The notes under the pieces were generated by a model that searched no databases, had not been told where the DNA came from, and saw only the letters and a program-made list of their open reading frames with translations. A DNA stretch of 64,000 bases from Candidatus Thorarchaeota archaeon (lineage in GTDB: Archaea; Asgardarchaeota; Thorarchaeia; Thorarchaeales; Thorarchaeaceae), in assembly GCA_016933575.1 (NCBI GenBank), contig JAFGAR010000146.1, forward strand, positions 1 to 64,000. Direction: 5' to 3'. A program made the position numbers and the translations under genes. Each line of letters opens with the position of its first letter. The first letter of the stretch is position 1. This document shows, piece by piece, positions 24,000-32,811 of this stretch.

Positions 24000-25381
24000 G
24001 AGTGGCTAAATTCGGTGGTGGCTGTCTCAGAGATGCCTCCGATTTCTTACGTGTGGCTGAAATCATCAAGCAGGACCAAGCTGAAGGTGTTGTCGTTGTT
24101 GTGTCTGCAGTCTTCGGAGTCACTGATATGCTTTACAATGGTGCCAGATATGCTCTCAATTCCGAGGCAAGCATTCCTCAGACAATGAGAAATATTCGGA
24201 CAAGACATCTCGATATCATCGAAGCTGGAGTGCACAACCCTGTGATCATGGTTCAGGTCAAGAGACTCATCGAGGAACGGCTTCAGAAGCTCGAACGTCT
24301 TCTCTATGGGGTTGCCTATATCGGAGAACTAACAGAGTCGGTCAGAGTGCTCGTCCTTAGTCAAGGGGAACGTCTAGCTGCAGTAATTCTCGCTCATGTT
24401 CTGCAGGCTTCTGGCATTGATTCTGAGGTCTTGGAGACTGATTGCATTGGATTACTCACCGACAATGTGTTTGATGGTGCGAGTGCAAATCTATCAAGGG
24501 CTCGTTATAATATTCAACGCCAAGTCACTCCACTGATTACAAGTAATGCGACTCCAGTCATCACTGGCTTCTTTGGATGCAACGAGGCTGGTCAGACAAC
24601 GACCTTTGGAAGGAATGGCTCTGACTATAGCGCAGCAGTGATTGCCTGTGCTTTAGATGCCAGAGTCTTGGATATCTGGAAAGATGTCAATGGATTCATG
24701 ACAGCAGATCCCAAGATAATTGAACATGCAATACCAATCGAACTACTCTCCTACAGTGAGGCTGCTGAGCTGTCCTATTTTGGGGCTAAGATCTTGCATC
24801 CACGAACAGTGGAACCACTTCGTGATTCTAACATCGAGATCAATATCCGAAATATCCGCTCTCCCGACGGTCCACGAACTGTGATTTGGCCCAGAGGGCA
24901 AGCTGAGAGGGATGTGATAAAGAGCATTGCCTGCAATAGCGGAATCTCAGTCTTGAAGATTCATGGTGCTGGAGTTGGCTTTAAACCCGGAATAATAGGT
25001 GAGATTGGAAAGACTCTCTCACTTGTCAATATCAACATCTTCTCAGTGATCACCTCTCAGACCTGTATCAATCTATTACTCGATTCTCGTGACTCATTAA
25101 TGAGCCGGGATGCCCTTTTACCACTTGTCGGAGGTGTCATTGGTGAGATTGATGTCCGAGACGATCTAGCATTGATAGCAGTAGTTGGTGAAGGTCTCTT
25201 GACAACCCGGGGTCTTGCAGCTCGAGTGTTCTCTGCAGTGGCTGAGAGTGGGGTCAATGTAGAGATGTTCTCAGCTGGAGCCTCTGATGTAGCATATTAT
25301 TTCATTGTCAAACGAGAGGATATGGAGCCTGCAATACAGGCTGTGCACAGGAGCTTCTTCGAGTCTAAAGCAACAACATAG
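23996..25381 (+). CDS. Aspartate kinase
   Basis: A 461-residue kinase that phosphorylates aspartate, the first step toward homocysteine, threonine and lysine. The N-terminal ATP-site motif is VAKFGGGCLRD, a variant of KFGGTSV. FGRNGSDYSAA and LHPRTVEPL are further aspartokinase signatures. Two ACT domains occupy about residues 305-455 (for example GIIGEIGKTLSLVNINIFSV), so feedback control by an amino acid is expected. The GTG start overlaps asd by 4 nt. Gene order DUF39-UPF0280-asd-ask gives the full aspartate-to-homocysteine route in one transcript. Confidence 0.92.
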   Translation: MRVAKFGGGCLRDASDFLRVAEIIKQDQAEGVVVVVSAVFGVTDMLYNGARYALNSEASIPQTMRNIRTRHLDIIEAGVHNPVIMVQVKRLIEERLQKLERLLYGVAYIGELTESVRVLVLSQGERLAAVILAHVLQASGIDSEVLETDCIGLLTDNVFDGASANLSRARYNIQRQVTPLITSNATPVITGFFGCNEAGQTTTFGRNGSDYSAAVIACALDARVLDIWKDVNGFMTADPKIIEHAIPIELLSYSEAAELSYFGAKILHPRTVEPLRDSNIEINIRNIRSPDGPRTVIWPRGQAERDVIKSIACNSGISVLKIHGAGVGFKPGIIGEIGKTLSLVNINIFSVITSQTCINLLLDSRDSLMSRDALLPLVGGVIGEIDVRDDLALIAVVGEGLLTTRGLAARVFSAVAESGVNVEMFSAGASDVAYYFIVKREDMEPAIQAVHRSFFESKATT

Positions 25382-25402
25382 TTCAAAGAAGCAACCACTC
25401 TG

Positions 25403-25427
25403 GGAGGGACCGCTCCCTCCTTTTTTT
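25403..25427 (+). terminator. Operon terminator
   Basis: GGAGGGA (25403-25409), loop CCGC and TCCCTCC (25414-25420) form a perfect 7-bp stem followed directly by seven T residues, 22 nt after the aspartate kinase stop. It closes the homocysteine operon. Confidence 0.75.
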
Positions 25428-25477
25428 CTAAATGAACAATTTTACATGGAGATCAATCACTAGTTGTTTGATTGCCT

Positions 25478-26221
25478 ATGTTCAAGAATACCATCGACTA
25501 TGACAAGGTCTCTAAAGTGTATGACCAAGTTCGAACTGGTGATCCTGAGATGGTGCATCAGATCTTAGATGGGGTCTCTGTGACACAGGACTCGTTAGTC
25601 TTGGACATGGGTTGTGGTACTGGGAACAATACACTACTTTTCGCTGTAGCTTCTCAATCCCTTGTTCTTGGCCTTGACATCTCCTTTGGTATGTTAGAGA
25701 AGGCTCATGAGAAAAAAAGTTCATTGCCTCTTGTTCAGGCTCCTGCAGACAACCTACCCTTCACCTCCGACTCTTTTGACCTCGTGTTCATGACTGAGGT
25801 CATCCATCATCTTCCTAATATCCTAGGTTCGTTCGAAGAGACCTATCGAATTCTGAAGAGACCTGGCTCTCTTTGCATTGTTACACAGTCTCATGCACAG
25901 ATTGACCACAGAATGACCTCCAGGTTCTTTCCAGCCTCTGCAAAGATAGACAAGGCTCGATATCCTGATGTTGATGAGATAGAAGATCTACTCTTCAAGA
26001 CTGGTTTCAATGAAGTCAATCCTATACCTTATGTGTTCAAGCCAGTGCGTCTTGGTAATGACTATCTCGAGACTGTGACAAAAAGAGGATACTCGATGCT
26101 CCATAAGATACATACGGAAGACTATGAGAGAGGTCTCAGAGATCTTCAGGTCGCCTTTGCATCTGGTGAGGAATTGAGTTACTCTGCAGAATATACTTTC
26201 ATCTGGAGCTACAAGAGATAG
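25478..26221 (+). CDS. Class I SAM-dependent methyltransferase
   Basis: About 247 residues with motif I VLDMGCGTGNNTLLF, motif II/III LVFMTEVIHHLPN and the post-motif ILKRPGSLCIVTQS, of the Methyltransf_11/25 group. The early segment DYDKVSKVYDQVR is common in this group. Substrate unknown. The ATG at 25478 is preferred to TTG 25472. Only about 50 nt separate it from the preceding terminator, so it has its own promoter in the A+T-rich 25430-25470 segment. Confidence 0.78.
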   Translation: MFKNTIDYDKVSKVYDQVRTGDPEMVHQILDGVSVTQDSLVLDMGCGTGNNTLLFAVASQSLVLGLDISFGMLEKAHEKKSSLPLVQAPADNLPFTSDSFDLVFMTEVIHHLPNILGSFEETYRILKRPGSLCIVTQSHAQIDHRMTSRFFPASAKIDKARYPDVDEIEDLLFKTGFNEVNPIPYVFKPVRLGNDYLETVTKRGYSMLHKIHTEDYERGLRDLQVAFASGEELSYSAEYTFIWSYKR

Positions 26222-26224
26222 GAC

Positions 26225-26575
26225 TCATAGGACTAAAATGTTGATTGTACACTTACTCTCTACTTCGAAGCGGAAGAGTTCCTCAATGACAATAGTGGTT
26301 CGTCCCTTCTTGATTGCCTTAAAGAACCACTTTCCTCTCTCTGCATCTCCACCTGTCCATCCCGGTTTCTTCATATGTTCTGGATGGAGATACTCGGTCT
26401 CTGTGCCTTCATGTGTAATCACTGAGGTGTCTCCTATCGTGAATTGCGCATCTTCGCCGACTGACCCGTGCCTATGGAATTGGTAATAGAACTTGTTTCC
26501 CACATAAAATGCGATGATACTGTCATCACCAGCGCATGTGATTCTTTGAATCTCTTCTTCGTTTTCTGGTTTCAT
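26225..26575 (-). CDS. Chagasin-like protease inhibitor (I42 family), tentative
   Basis: A small 116-residue beta-rich protein. The second half, GWTGGDAERGKWFFKAIKKG followed by RTTIVIEELFRFE, matches the G-x-G-G-x(4)-W-x-F-x-A-x-x-x-G core of chagasin/I42 cysteine-protease inhibitors. The classical first loop NPTTGY is not evident, and no signal peptide is seen. It follows an exported protein gene almost without gap (stop TAG shares its G with a GTG at 26581), so the two are co-transcribed. The ATG at 26575 is preferred because AGGAG is 10 nt upstream. The fold call is moderate and inhibitory activity is inferred. Confidence 0.45.
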   Translation of the reverse strand: MKPENEEEIQRITCAGDDSIIAFYVGNKFYYQFHRHGSVGEDAQFTIGDTSVITHEGTETEYLHPEHMKKPGWTGGDAERGKWFFKAIKKGRTTIVIEELFRFEVESKCTINILVL

Positions 26576-26580
26576 GTGCA

Positions 26581-27348
26581 CTATTCTCCTAGTCTTTGGA
26601 CAAGGGGTTTCTTTCCTCTGTATGCTTGTAGCACAAGGAATGCTATGATTAAACCAATGACTCCACCAATAGCTATTATCAATATTGTTGAGAGCTGCAG
26701 GTCCTCGCCCAAGATTGTTGGCATGCCCTCATACCAATGAACGAATATGACATCAATGATATCCGTACCTAGAGTTGAGTATCTATGTCTGAGATAATTC
26801 AGAGTGCCATTCTCTTTCTCATACCGCATCTCTACATAGACCGAAATAATGCTGTCATCGCTTGCTTGGAAGGAACCTGCGGCCTGAGTTCCCCACTCAT
26901 CTGCAGTATCAATGAGGGTAATCCCTTGAATTGATGTGAGATTGCCTATTGCTTCTAGGAACTCCCAGTCTCCAATTGGAATGACGAATCCTGAAGCATC
27001 CGTAATTATCGAGACCGAGTCGTTTGCTCGTCCCAGACTGCATGACGACGTTGGGACCTCTTCAGACTCATTGATGAGGCTTGGAATTGCATCTAGAGCA
27101 GTCACTCTCATGATGGCTTTCTCTCCAAGTGTGAGCCCGGCGAGATAGGGGATGTCGTATTCTACCACCGCCCTATACGCTTGGTCTGCAAAGAAATCTC
27201 TCTGTAGGACATAGGTGAACTCTTCATCTACGCTGACTCCCCACTCAAGAGTATTGTTTGACTGTGCAGTAACTGAACATGGTAGCCCAGTACTGATCAA
27301 GAGAAACATGATAATGGGTAGGGGTCTTAGTTTCAATGAATTCACCAC
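26581..27348 (-). CDS. Exported protein with C-terminal membrane anchor
   Basis: A 255-residue product with a signal peptide (about residues 8-28), a 180-residue beta-rich outer domain starting NTLEWGVSVDEEFTYVLQRD, and a C-terminal helix (about 222-243) with basic tail RGKKPLVQR. The same type of outer domain and topology appears in the protein at 49241-49864. No enzymatic motif is seen. It is upstream of, and coupled to, the chagasin-like gene, so they may act together at or near the membrane. Confidence 0.55.
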   Translation of the reverse strand: MVNSLKLRPLPIIMFLLISTGLPCSVTAQSNNTLEWGVSVDEEFTYVLQRDFFADQAYRAVVEYDIPYLAGLTLGEKAIMRVTALDAIPSLINESEEVPTSSCSLGRANDSVSIITDASGFVIPIGDWEFLEAIGNLTSIQGITLIDTADEWGTQAAGSFQASDDSIISVYVEMRYEKENGTLNYLRHRYSTLGTDIIDVIFVHWYEGMPTILGEDLQLSTILIIAIGGVIGLIIAFLVLQAYRGKKPLVQRLGE

Positions 27349-27403
27349 ATATTTTCAGGTAAAAAGAGGCCATAATGAAGCTATTCATTCCCACAATAAT
27401 CTT

Positions 27404-28132
27404 CTACAGAATCTCCAAGAGATCCATGATATCTTCAATGACAATGACGTCCGATGTGATCTTATCATACTCCTGAGGATCTAACCATGTGAGTAGTATA
27501 GGTAACATACCTGCCCGTTCAGCAGCAACAATGTCCTGTTCCACGATATTCCCAATGTATGCGCATTTTCGTGGATTGATCTGAAGTTCCTCAGTAAGAC
27601 GAAGGAGCATGAATGGTGATGGTTTTCGATATCCCGGTACATTGGTATACTCGATTGCATCAAAGAGACCATGAATCGAGTCCTTCATGAGGAGCTTGCT
27701 GGGGTCCCTGAATCTGTTCGATGCAATTCCTAGTTTAAACCCTCTCTCATGAAGTTCCTCGAGGCACTCTTTGCATCCATTCATTATCTCAGGTGTTGAG
27801 TCTTCGACGAACTCATCCCACTTGCTCTGATACTGCATTACTACTTCAGTATCTTCAACACCTAAAGCTTTCAGGAGCAATTTATCATATTCAATCCAGT
27901 GTTCATTAGATGGTTGCCAGTGTTGGTCGACTTCATTCTCAATCATATAGCTGGTCAGCCATTCATCTGGCTCTTGAATAGCTCTTCTGATTGTTGTGTC
28001 TGGAAAGTCTTCATGTGTTCCGACTTCAGCTTCGATTAGAAAATCTCTTGTTAGACCACACAGATTTGATACCGGTCTATAGAGGGTTCCTCCCAGGTCA
28101 AAGATGAGTGCCTTGATTCCTTCTATCTTCAT
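27404..28132 (-). CDS. HAD-superfamily hydrolase
   Basis: A 242-residue HAD protein with a helical cap. Motif I is LIFDLGGTLYRP, keeping the nucleophilic Asp but with Gly in place of the second, general acid/base Asp. Motif II is around GIASNRF, motif III the Lys in GYRKPSP, and motif IV IGNIVEQDIVAAERAG. Loss of the second Asp is known from dehalogenase-like and some non-phosphatase HADs, so phosphatase activity should not be assumed. It is monocistronic, and its upstream region is shared with the divergent TPR gene. Confidence 0.78.
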   Translation of the reverse strand: MKIEGIKALIFDLGGTLYRPVSNLCGLTRDFLIEAEVGTHEDFPDTTIRRAIQEPDEWLTSYMIENEVDQHWQPSNEHWIEYDKLLLKALGVEDTEVVMQYQSKWDEFVEDSTPEIMNGCKECLEELHERGFKLGIASNRFRDPSKLLMKDSIHGLFDAIEYTNVPGYRKPSPFMLLRLTEELQINPRKCAYIGNIVEQDIVAAERAGMLPILLTWLDPQEYDKITSDVIVIEDIMDLLEIL

Positions 28133-28228
28133 GGTTACTCACGCATGCAATTTGTTACTATTGTATTCTTCGTAGGTGGCACATCTCAATCCTTTTGAAG
28201 ACTAAATGGAGTGTACAACCTGATTTCA

Positions 28229-29371
28229 ATGGAAGACTTGGATGTGACCCTGAAAGCGGTTGAAATGCATCTCCAGAATAATCCAAATGATGCATCCGCC
28301 TGGAATACAAAGGGCGTGATTCTTGCCCAGAAACATGACTGGGGCGAGGCTCTTCGTTGTCTAGAACAGGCAATTCGCTTAGATGGTGAACTTGCAGCTG
28401 CTCATCTGAATCGAGGACGTGTCCTTCTCTCTTTAGGTCCTGAGAAGGCAAGAGAGGCACTGCGGTCTTTCAACAGATCTTTAGAACTTAATCCGAATGA
28501 TCTGGAGGCATTACGTGACAAAGCGGTCTCTCTGAGGGTTCTCAAACAAGCAAAACAGGAACTTGATTGTTATCTGACGATGAGTGAGCTTGAGAAAGGT
28601 GAATGGGGTATCTGGTTACGATTAGGAGACCTACAACTTGAACTCAGGGATACAAAGTCTGCAATTTCAAGTTACACACGGGCTCTGGAACTAAAGGATG
28701 ACCTCGTTTCTGCCTATATCCGAATGGCGATTGCCTATGGACTCGAAGAGAACTTTGACGCTGCCCTGAAGTCTGCAAAGACTGCGACAAAACTAGACCC
28801 TGAGAATCCTGAAGCATGGCTCATCCTTGGTGATGTCAATCTTCGTGCAGGAAGACACAAGTCTGCTATGAAATCTCTGGAGAAGGCATCTGAGCTTGAC
28901 CCGACGGATGCAAGTGTAGAGAACACCATGGGTATGGTGGCATATAAGGATGGAAAACTACAGGATGCTGTCAAGCATCTTCGTAGAGCACTCATTCGCA
29001 AGAAGCAGTACCCTACAGCCATGCGAAATCTTGCCTTCGTGTTGATGGAACTTGAAGAGTGGGAGGCGTCTACTCAAGTCTTCAATGACTTGACTGAACT
29101 TGTCAAGGATGACCCTGATGTCTATGATGCGAAGGCGACAGCATTTGCAAGGTTGGATGATTTCTGTAGTGCTGAAGAGGCCTGGGAGCGAGCTCGAAAA
29201 CTCTACAAGAAACAGGGTGATGAAAAAGAAGCCGAACGTGTTACAGTTCTGGGCAGAGCTGCACGAATCAACTGCCATAGGATCCGGAAAGCCCTGAAGG
29301 CACAACGAGAAAATGAGAAGGCTCAACGTCGTTTCTCTGACCGTCATGAAATTCGGAAGAAGAGGTCATAG
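28229..29371 (+). CDS. Tetratricopeptide-repeat protein
   Basis: About 380 residues, nearly all TPR units with the W/L-G/A-Y-A-F-P pattern: SAWNTKGVILAQKHDWGEAL, LRLGDLQLELRDTKSAISSY, AWLILGDVNLRAGRHKSAM and similar, roughly eight or nine repeats. A basic, coiled C-terminus ends RHEIRKKRS and may bind nucleic acid or ribosomes. TPR proteins act as scaffolds, so no specific role can be given. The ATG at 28229 is used; an upstream GTG at 28211 is possible. The convergent neighbour at 29375 is also TPR-like, 3 nt away. Confidence 0.8.
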   Translation: MEDLDVTLKAVEMHLQNNPNDASAWNTKGVILAQKHDWGEALRCLEQAIRLDGELAAAHLNRGRVLLSLGPEKAREALRSFNRSLELNPNDLEALRDKAVSLRVLKQAKQELDCYLTMSELEKGEWGIWLRLGDLQLELRDTKSAISSYTRALELKDDLVSAYIRMAIAYGLEENFDAALKSAKTATKLDPENPEAWLILGDVNLRAGRHKSAMKSLEKASELDPTDASVENTMGMVAYKDGKLQDAVKHLRRALIRKKQYPTAMRNLAFVLMELEEWEASTQVFNDLTELVKDDPDVYDAKATAFARLDDFCSAEEAWERARKLYKKQGDEKEAERVTVLGRAARINCHRIRKALKAQRENEKAQRRFSDRHEIRKKRS

Positions 29372-29374
29372 ATG

Positions 29375-29692
29375 CTATACAACATCTGAATCAAGACTAG
29401 AGAATGAATCTGCAATCGTGGTATCTGTTTCCATCTTCCTGATGAGCTTATCTAGCCTCTTCCATGCTTCCTCATAGTGTGGATTGACTGCCATTGACTT
29501 CTGATATGCATTATATGCTTGAAGATAGTGCCCTCTTCTCTCAAGCAATGTACCATAATAGCACCAGCCCTCGAAGTCATTCGGTCTGGCAATGAGAAGT
29601 TGTCCTATCGTGTGTGTGACAAGTGAAGGAATCATCATGATGAGACAAAGGGTCACAATCCCCGCAATTAACAACGGGATGAAGAGAGCCAT
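29375..29692 (-). CDS. Membrane-anchored single TPR protein
   Basis: A 105-residue protein with an N-terminal membrane helix (LFIPLLIAGIVTLCLIMMIP) and about one and a half TPR units: FEGWCYYGTLLERRGHYLQA and HYEEAWKRLDKLIRK. It ends in an acidic tail. The short length fits an adaptor. It converges with the larger TPR gene with a 3-nt gap. Confidence 0.6.
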   Translation of the reverse strand: MALFIPLLIAGIVTLCLIMMIPSLVTHTIGQLLIARPNDFEGWCYYGTLLERRGHYLQAYNAYQKSMAVNPHYEEAWKRLDKLIRKMETDTTIADSFSSLDSDVV

Positions 29693-29738
29693 ACACTATC
29701 TTTGACTTTTCTCCTAATCAACAATCTGTTTTGTGATT

Positions 29739-30548
29739 CTATACGACGACCTTATCAAAGAGGACCGATTTCAAGAAGAAGTCAATACCGAATCTACCCT
29801 TGGTGAGTTCGAGGTACCATGGTCCCTCAAGTTCAAGGATTTGCTGCATCTCTTCAATCGATTTTCCTGACTCGTGTAATTCCTTTGCCTTCTGTTGTAT
29901 CTCAATGATGTAATCAATTCGTGTCTGAATATGTTTCTGAGGCGAGTGAATTGCCCCCCTGTGAGAATCAAAGAGGATGTCAATGTCCATCGTCAGTATC
30001 TTTTCCATGGTTGCCACCATCTGGGGTATGTTCTCATCGGGCATGGCAATTCTCTTCTTCGATGGCAGAGGGACTGCATCTGCAGAGAAGAACCATTTCT
30101 TCTCAGGTTCATAGAACCCGACCATCTCCATGGTATGGCCGGGAACAGGCACGACCTCAAACCTAAGGTCTCCAATCGAGAACGTCTTAGGCAAGTCTGT
30201 CAGGTCTGAGACCGGTTCTGGCTGTCCCCAAACATAATTGAAGAACTCACCATAGAATGGGGGTTTACGCAGGATCTCTTGCGTTGCAGGTGTAGCAAAG
30301 ATGCTCGCGGTCTTTTCAAACACTGTGCAACAGCCACAATGGTCCTCATGAGAGTGTGTTATGTAGACATCATTGATCTCGTTCTTCCGCGCAAATTCTC
30401 GTATCTCATCAATCGCATTTGCACAGCCTGCATCAAAGAGTGCATCTCTGACAAGGAACGCGTAGACGAACATGATTGCGTTTCCGTCTTGTTCAGTAGC
30501 AGTCTTGACGCAGGTTATATCCTCATTGAACTGAACGATCTCAATCAT
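29739..30548 (-). CDS. Metallo-beta-lactamase-fold hydrolase
   Basis: About 269 residues. The metal motif is THSHEDHCG (HxHxDH), then VVPVPGHTMEMVGFY with the third His, FFSADAVPLP with the bridging Asp, and FDSHRGAI with the last His, so both metal sites look complete. This is a broad family covering glyoxalase II-like esterases, sulfur dioxygenases and lactonases; no specific substrate can be given. ATG 30548 is taken as start because the family begins at MIEIVQFNED; a TTG at 30572 would add eight residues. The DUF763 gene lies just upstream, same strand, with 45 nt between. Confidence 0.85.
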   Translation of the reverse strand: MIEIVQFNEDITCVKTATEQDGNAIMFVYAFLVRDALFDAGCANAIDEIREFARKNEINDVYITHSHEDHCGCCTVFEKTASIFATPATQEILRKPPFYGEFFNYVWGQPEPVSDLTDLPKTFSIGDLRFEVVPVPGHTMEMVGFYEPEKKWFFSADAVPLPSKKRIAMPDENIPQMVATMEKILTMDIDILFDSHRGAIHSPQKHIQTRIDYIIEIQQKAKELHESGKSIEEMQQILELEGPWYLELTKGRFGIDFFLKSVLFDKVVV

Positions 30549-30593
30549 AATAGAAGCAGCAATGCATACCAAGAAATGAGTCCTTTGGTCGCA

Positions 30594-31724
30594 CTATACA
30601 ACAGCCTGCATGTCTCTGAGAACAGGTGGAGCAAATTTCCGGAGCCGTTTCAGGCCAAGGACCTTTTCACGTCTTCCCATCTTTGCATCATTCAGAGCCT
30701 GCTCCATGAAAGCTATCGCTTTATCGTAGTCTTTTCTTGGAACCGGAAAGGGGACACCATCCTTCCCACCAAATGCGAAACACATCCTGACAGGGTCTGA
30801 CCAAGATGGTGGAGTCCCAAATATCATCTCGGAGATGAGTGAGAGGCCTCGCACAGTTGCGGGTCCAAAGCCATCCATTAAGAGAAGGCCTTCATAGTCC
30901 TCTGGTTGCGTTTCGTATGCTCGTCGGACAGCATTCCAGTCCATTCTGGTTGGAATGACCTTGTAGGCAGGTAGGGCAATCTCAGCGTTGTCCTCATCTA
31001 GCCAAGGTATCAGGGTGGTTTCACCGTACGACTTGATGTCCTCAAAGTATCGTCTTATTCTAGCAGGATCCTCTTTAATAATGTCCAGGCTGACCTGACG
31101 ACATTCCTCTGATTTATGAGAGGTCATGTCCAGCGCACAGTCCTTTATCTCTCCTGAGATGAGCCCTGTATGTGGCTCATCGATATAGCTTCGAGTCTCA
31201 TCAGCTGTCCAATGATATCGTCGTGCATCATTGTTTTTGCTGTCGAGACCCTGCTGAACCACAGTCCAGTTCTCTTCAGAATCAACAAAGAAGAGATGCT
31301 GGTACAGCTGATACCCGTCTTGAACTCCCGCATTGTCTACCTTTGCAACTGCCTTACTGATATCGACCAATCGCGCACCATCAAGTCCATAGTCCTCTAA
31401 CGCACGAAGTTGTTCAGGAACCTTCTTTGAGGCAATACCTTTGCCGCCAATACCGACCATTCCATGGGTCTCAAAGTCAAGTGCAGATTTCAAGACACCA
31501 CAGGTCACAGTGGTCGAACCAGAGCTATCCCAATCGTAGCCTAAAACATTGGATAATGCTTGAAACCAGACCGGGTCTGCGAGGCGATGTAGGAGTTCTG
31601 AAGTCCCAAACTCATCCACTATGAACTTGCAGAGAGCATCGGCCATTGGGATCATACGTTTGACTAACCAGTGTGGTGCCTTTCCAGGATGCAATTTCAG
31701 GTCTGCGACGCCAGCTCTCTTCAC
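30594..31724 (-). CDS. DUF763 family protein
   Basis: A 376-residue member of DUF763, a family found in archaea and some thermophilic bacteria. The typical start is MKRAGVADLKLHPGKAPHWL, followed by STTVTCGVLKSALDF and the C-terminal LLMDGFGPATVRGLSLISE. The last segment is reminiscent of a helix-hairpin-helix motif, which suggests nucleic-acid binding, but the function of the family is not established. The upstream DUF3795 gene ends about 20 nt away, so they are probably co-transcribed. Confidence 0.85.
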   Translation of the reverse strand: MKRAGVADLKLHPGKAPHWLVKRMIPMADALCKFIVDEFGTSELLHRLADPVWFQALSNVLGYDWDSSGSTTVTCGVLKSALDFETHGMVGIGGKGIASKKVPEQLRALEDYGLDGARLVDISKAVAKVDNAGVQDGYQLYQHLFFVDSEENWTVVQQGLDSKNNDARRYHWTADETRSYIDEPHTGLISGEIKDCALDMTSHKSEECRQVSLDIIKEDPARIRRYFEDIKSYGETTLIPWLDEDNAEIALPAYKVIPTRMDWNAVRRAYETQPEDYEGLLLMDGFGPATVRGLSLISEMIFGTPPSWSDPVRMCFAFGGKDGVPFPVPRKDYDKAIAFMEQALNDAKMGRREKVLGLKRLRKFAPPVLRDMQAVV

Positions 31725-31745
31725 TATACTAGCTCCACGAAGCGA

Positions 31746-32090
31746 TTAGAGTGAGGCTCGATACTTCTCCAGATTCTGCTTCATTTCGTCCCCTGACTTT
31801 TCAAACCACTTCTGCAGGATATCGCAACCATAATCCTCACAGTGGGCACAGGTCTCTACACCCCGTTGGCTTGCACAGTTATGGACAGAGCATTTAGAGC
31901 AGAAGGCAAAATGTGGTCCGTTTGATTTGCATCCTGCACAATCGAGAGTCTCCATGGTGACAGGAAATGCTGGAGAGGTCCACTTCTGAACGGTTTCTCT
32001 CCGAAGCTTGTCATCATCATTGACATATGCAAGATGCGCCGGGCATTCTGAGCAGACGATTCCACAATATGCTCTCATACTATCGGACAT
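31746..32090 (-). CDS. DUF3795 cysteine-rich protein
   Basis: About 114 residues with many conserved cysteines: AYCGIVCSECPAHLAY, LDCAGCKSNG, FCSKCSVHNCASQRG and TCAHCEDYGCDIL. This is the DUF3795 pattern, a presumed metal- or Fe-S-binding small protein of unknown role. The start chosen is the Met before SDSMRAYCGI; an upstream start at 32108 would add six residues. A promoter probably lies in 32110-32260, shared with the divergent thioredoxin-like gene. Confidence 0.8.
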   Translation of the reverse strand: MSDSMRAYCGIVCSECPAHLAYVNDDDKLRRETVQKWTSPAFPVTMETLDCAGCKSNGPHFAFCSKCSVHNCASQRGVETCAHCEDYGCDILQKWFEKSGDEMKQNLEKYRASL

Positions 32091-32270
32091 GAGAAAAGAA
32101 GTAGTCACAATAGTATAAAAGATGAACAGATAGCCGAAACTAATTATCGAGATTACTCAAAGGGCTCTTGCATTAAACAATCTTTTTATCCGATTATGCG
32201 TGAAATAGTATGCTGAGCATTGTTGGGTTTGCTCAGATAGTATTCTTTCACACCTATCGAGTTGATACAT

Positions 32271-32810
32271 ATGGCTGAGAATGCAGAATGGGATAAAGCA
32301 GTGAATTTCAAAGATTTCCTGAAGAAAGCCCGTGAGAACGTAGAGATAATGAAGGCCCGATATACTGACCTTCAGTTAAATGAGACTGATCTGGAAACCC
32401 TGAAAAGCATTCAGAATGACATCAAGATTCTTGTCATCGGAACAGACCGATGCACTGACACTGCTGGAAATCTACCAATTCTCGCAAAGATGGTTGATGC
32501 CTCTTCAAAATTGGAATTGCGGTTACTTGATAGTGATGAGAATGTTGACTACCATATGAACTTCAAAGTCAACGGAAAGCGCAAGACTCCTGTTGTGCTA
32601 TATTTGAACAAGGCTCTTGAAGAGATCTGTCGCTGGGTCGAGAGGCCAAATGCTATCTACAAGATCATCAACGAGGGAACTATACAGTCCATCGAGGATC
32701 GAAAGGCAGAACTCAAGAAACTCTACAGTGATCCTGAGATTCAACGCCAGAGTCTTGGAGAATTCCTGCGACTTGTCCTGCGAGCTGACTTCATTCTAGG
32801 ACGAAAATGA
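32271..32810 (+). CDS. Thioredoxin-fold protein, unknown function
   Basis: About 179 residues. The central part IKILVIGTDRCTDTAGNLPI, then KTPVVLYLNKAL, follows the beta-alpha-beta order of thioredoxin-like proteins with a cis-Pro (TPVV). Only the first Cys of the redox motif is left (CTDT), so a disulfide oxidoreductase role is unlikely. The N- and C-terminal helices are charged. It starts a same-strand run with a methyltransferase (1 nt gap), a zinc-ribbon protein and PriL. ATG 32271 is preferred to TTG 32262. Confidence 0.6.
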   Translation: MAENAEWDKAVNFKDFLKKARENVEIMKARYTDLQLNETDLETLKSIQNDIKILVIGTDRCTDTAGNLPILAKMVDASSKLELRLLDSDENVDYHMNFKVNGKRKTPVVLYLNKALEEICRWVERPNAIYKIINEGTIQSIEDRKAELKKLYSDPEIQRQSLGEFLRLVLRADFILGRK

Positions 32811-32811
32811 T

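Noticed and set aside
29895..30209. 104-residue frame antisense to the metallo-beta-lactamase-fold gene
   Set aside because: Shadow of a well-supported enzyme, Cys/His-rich by reverse-complement accident.
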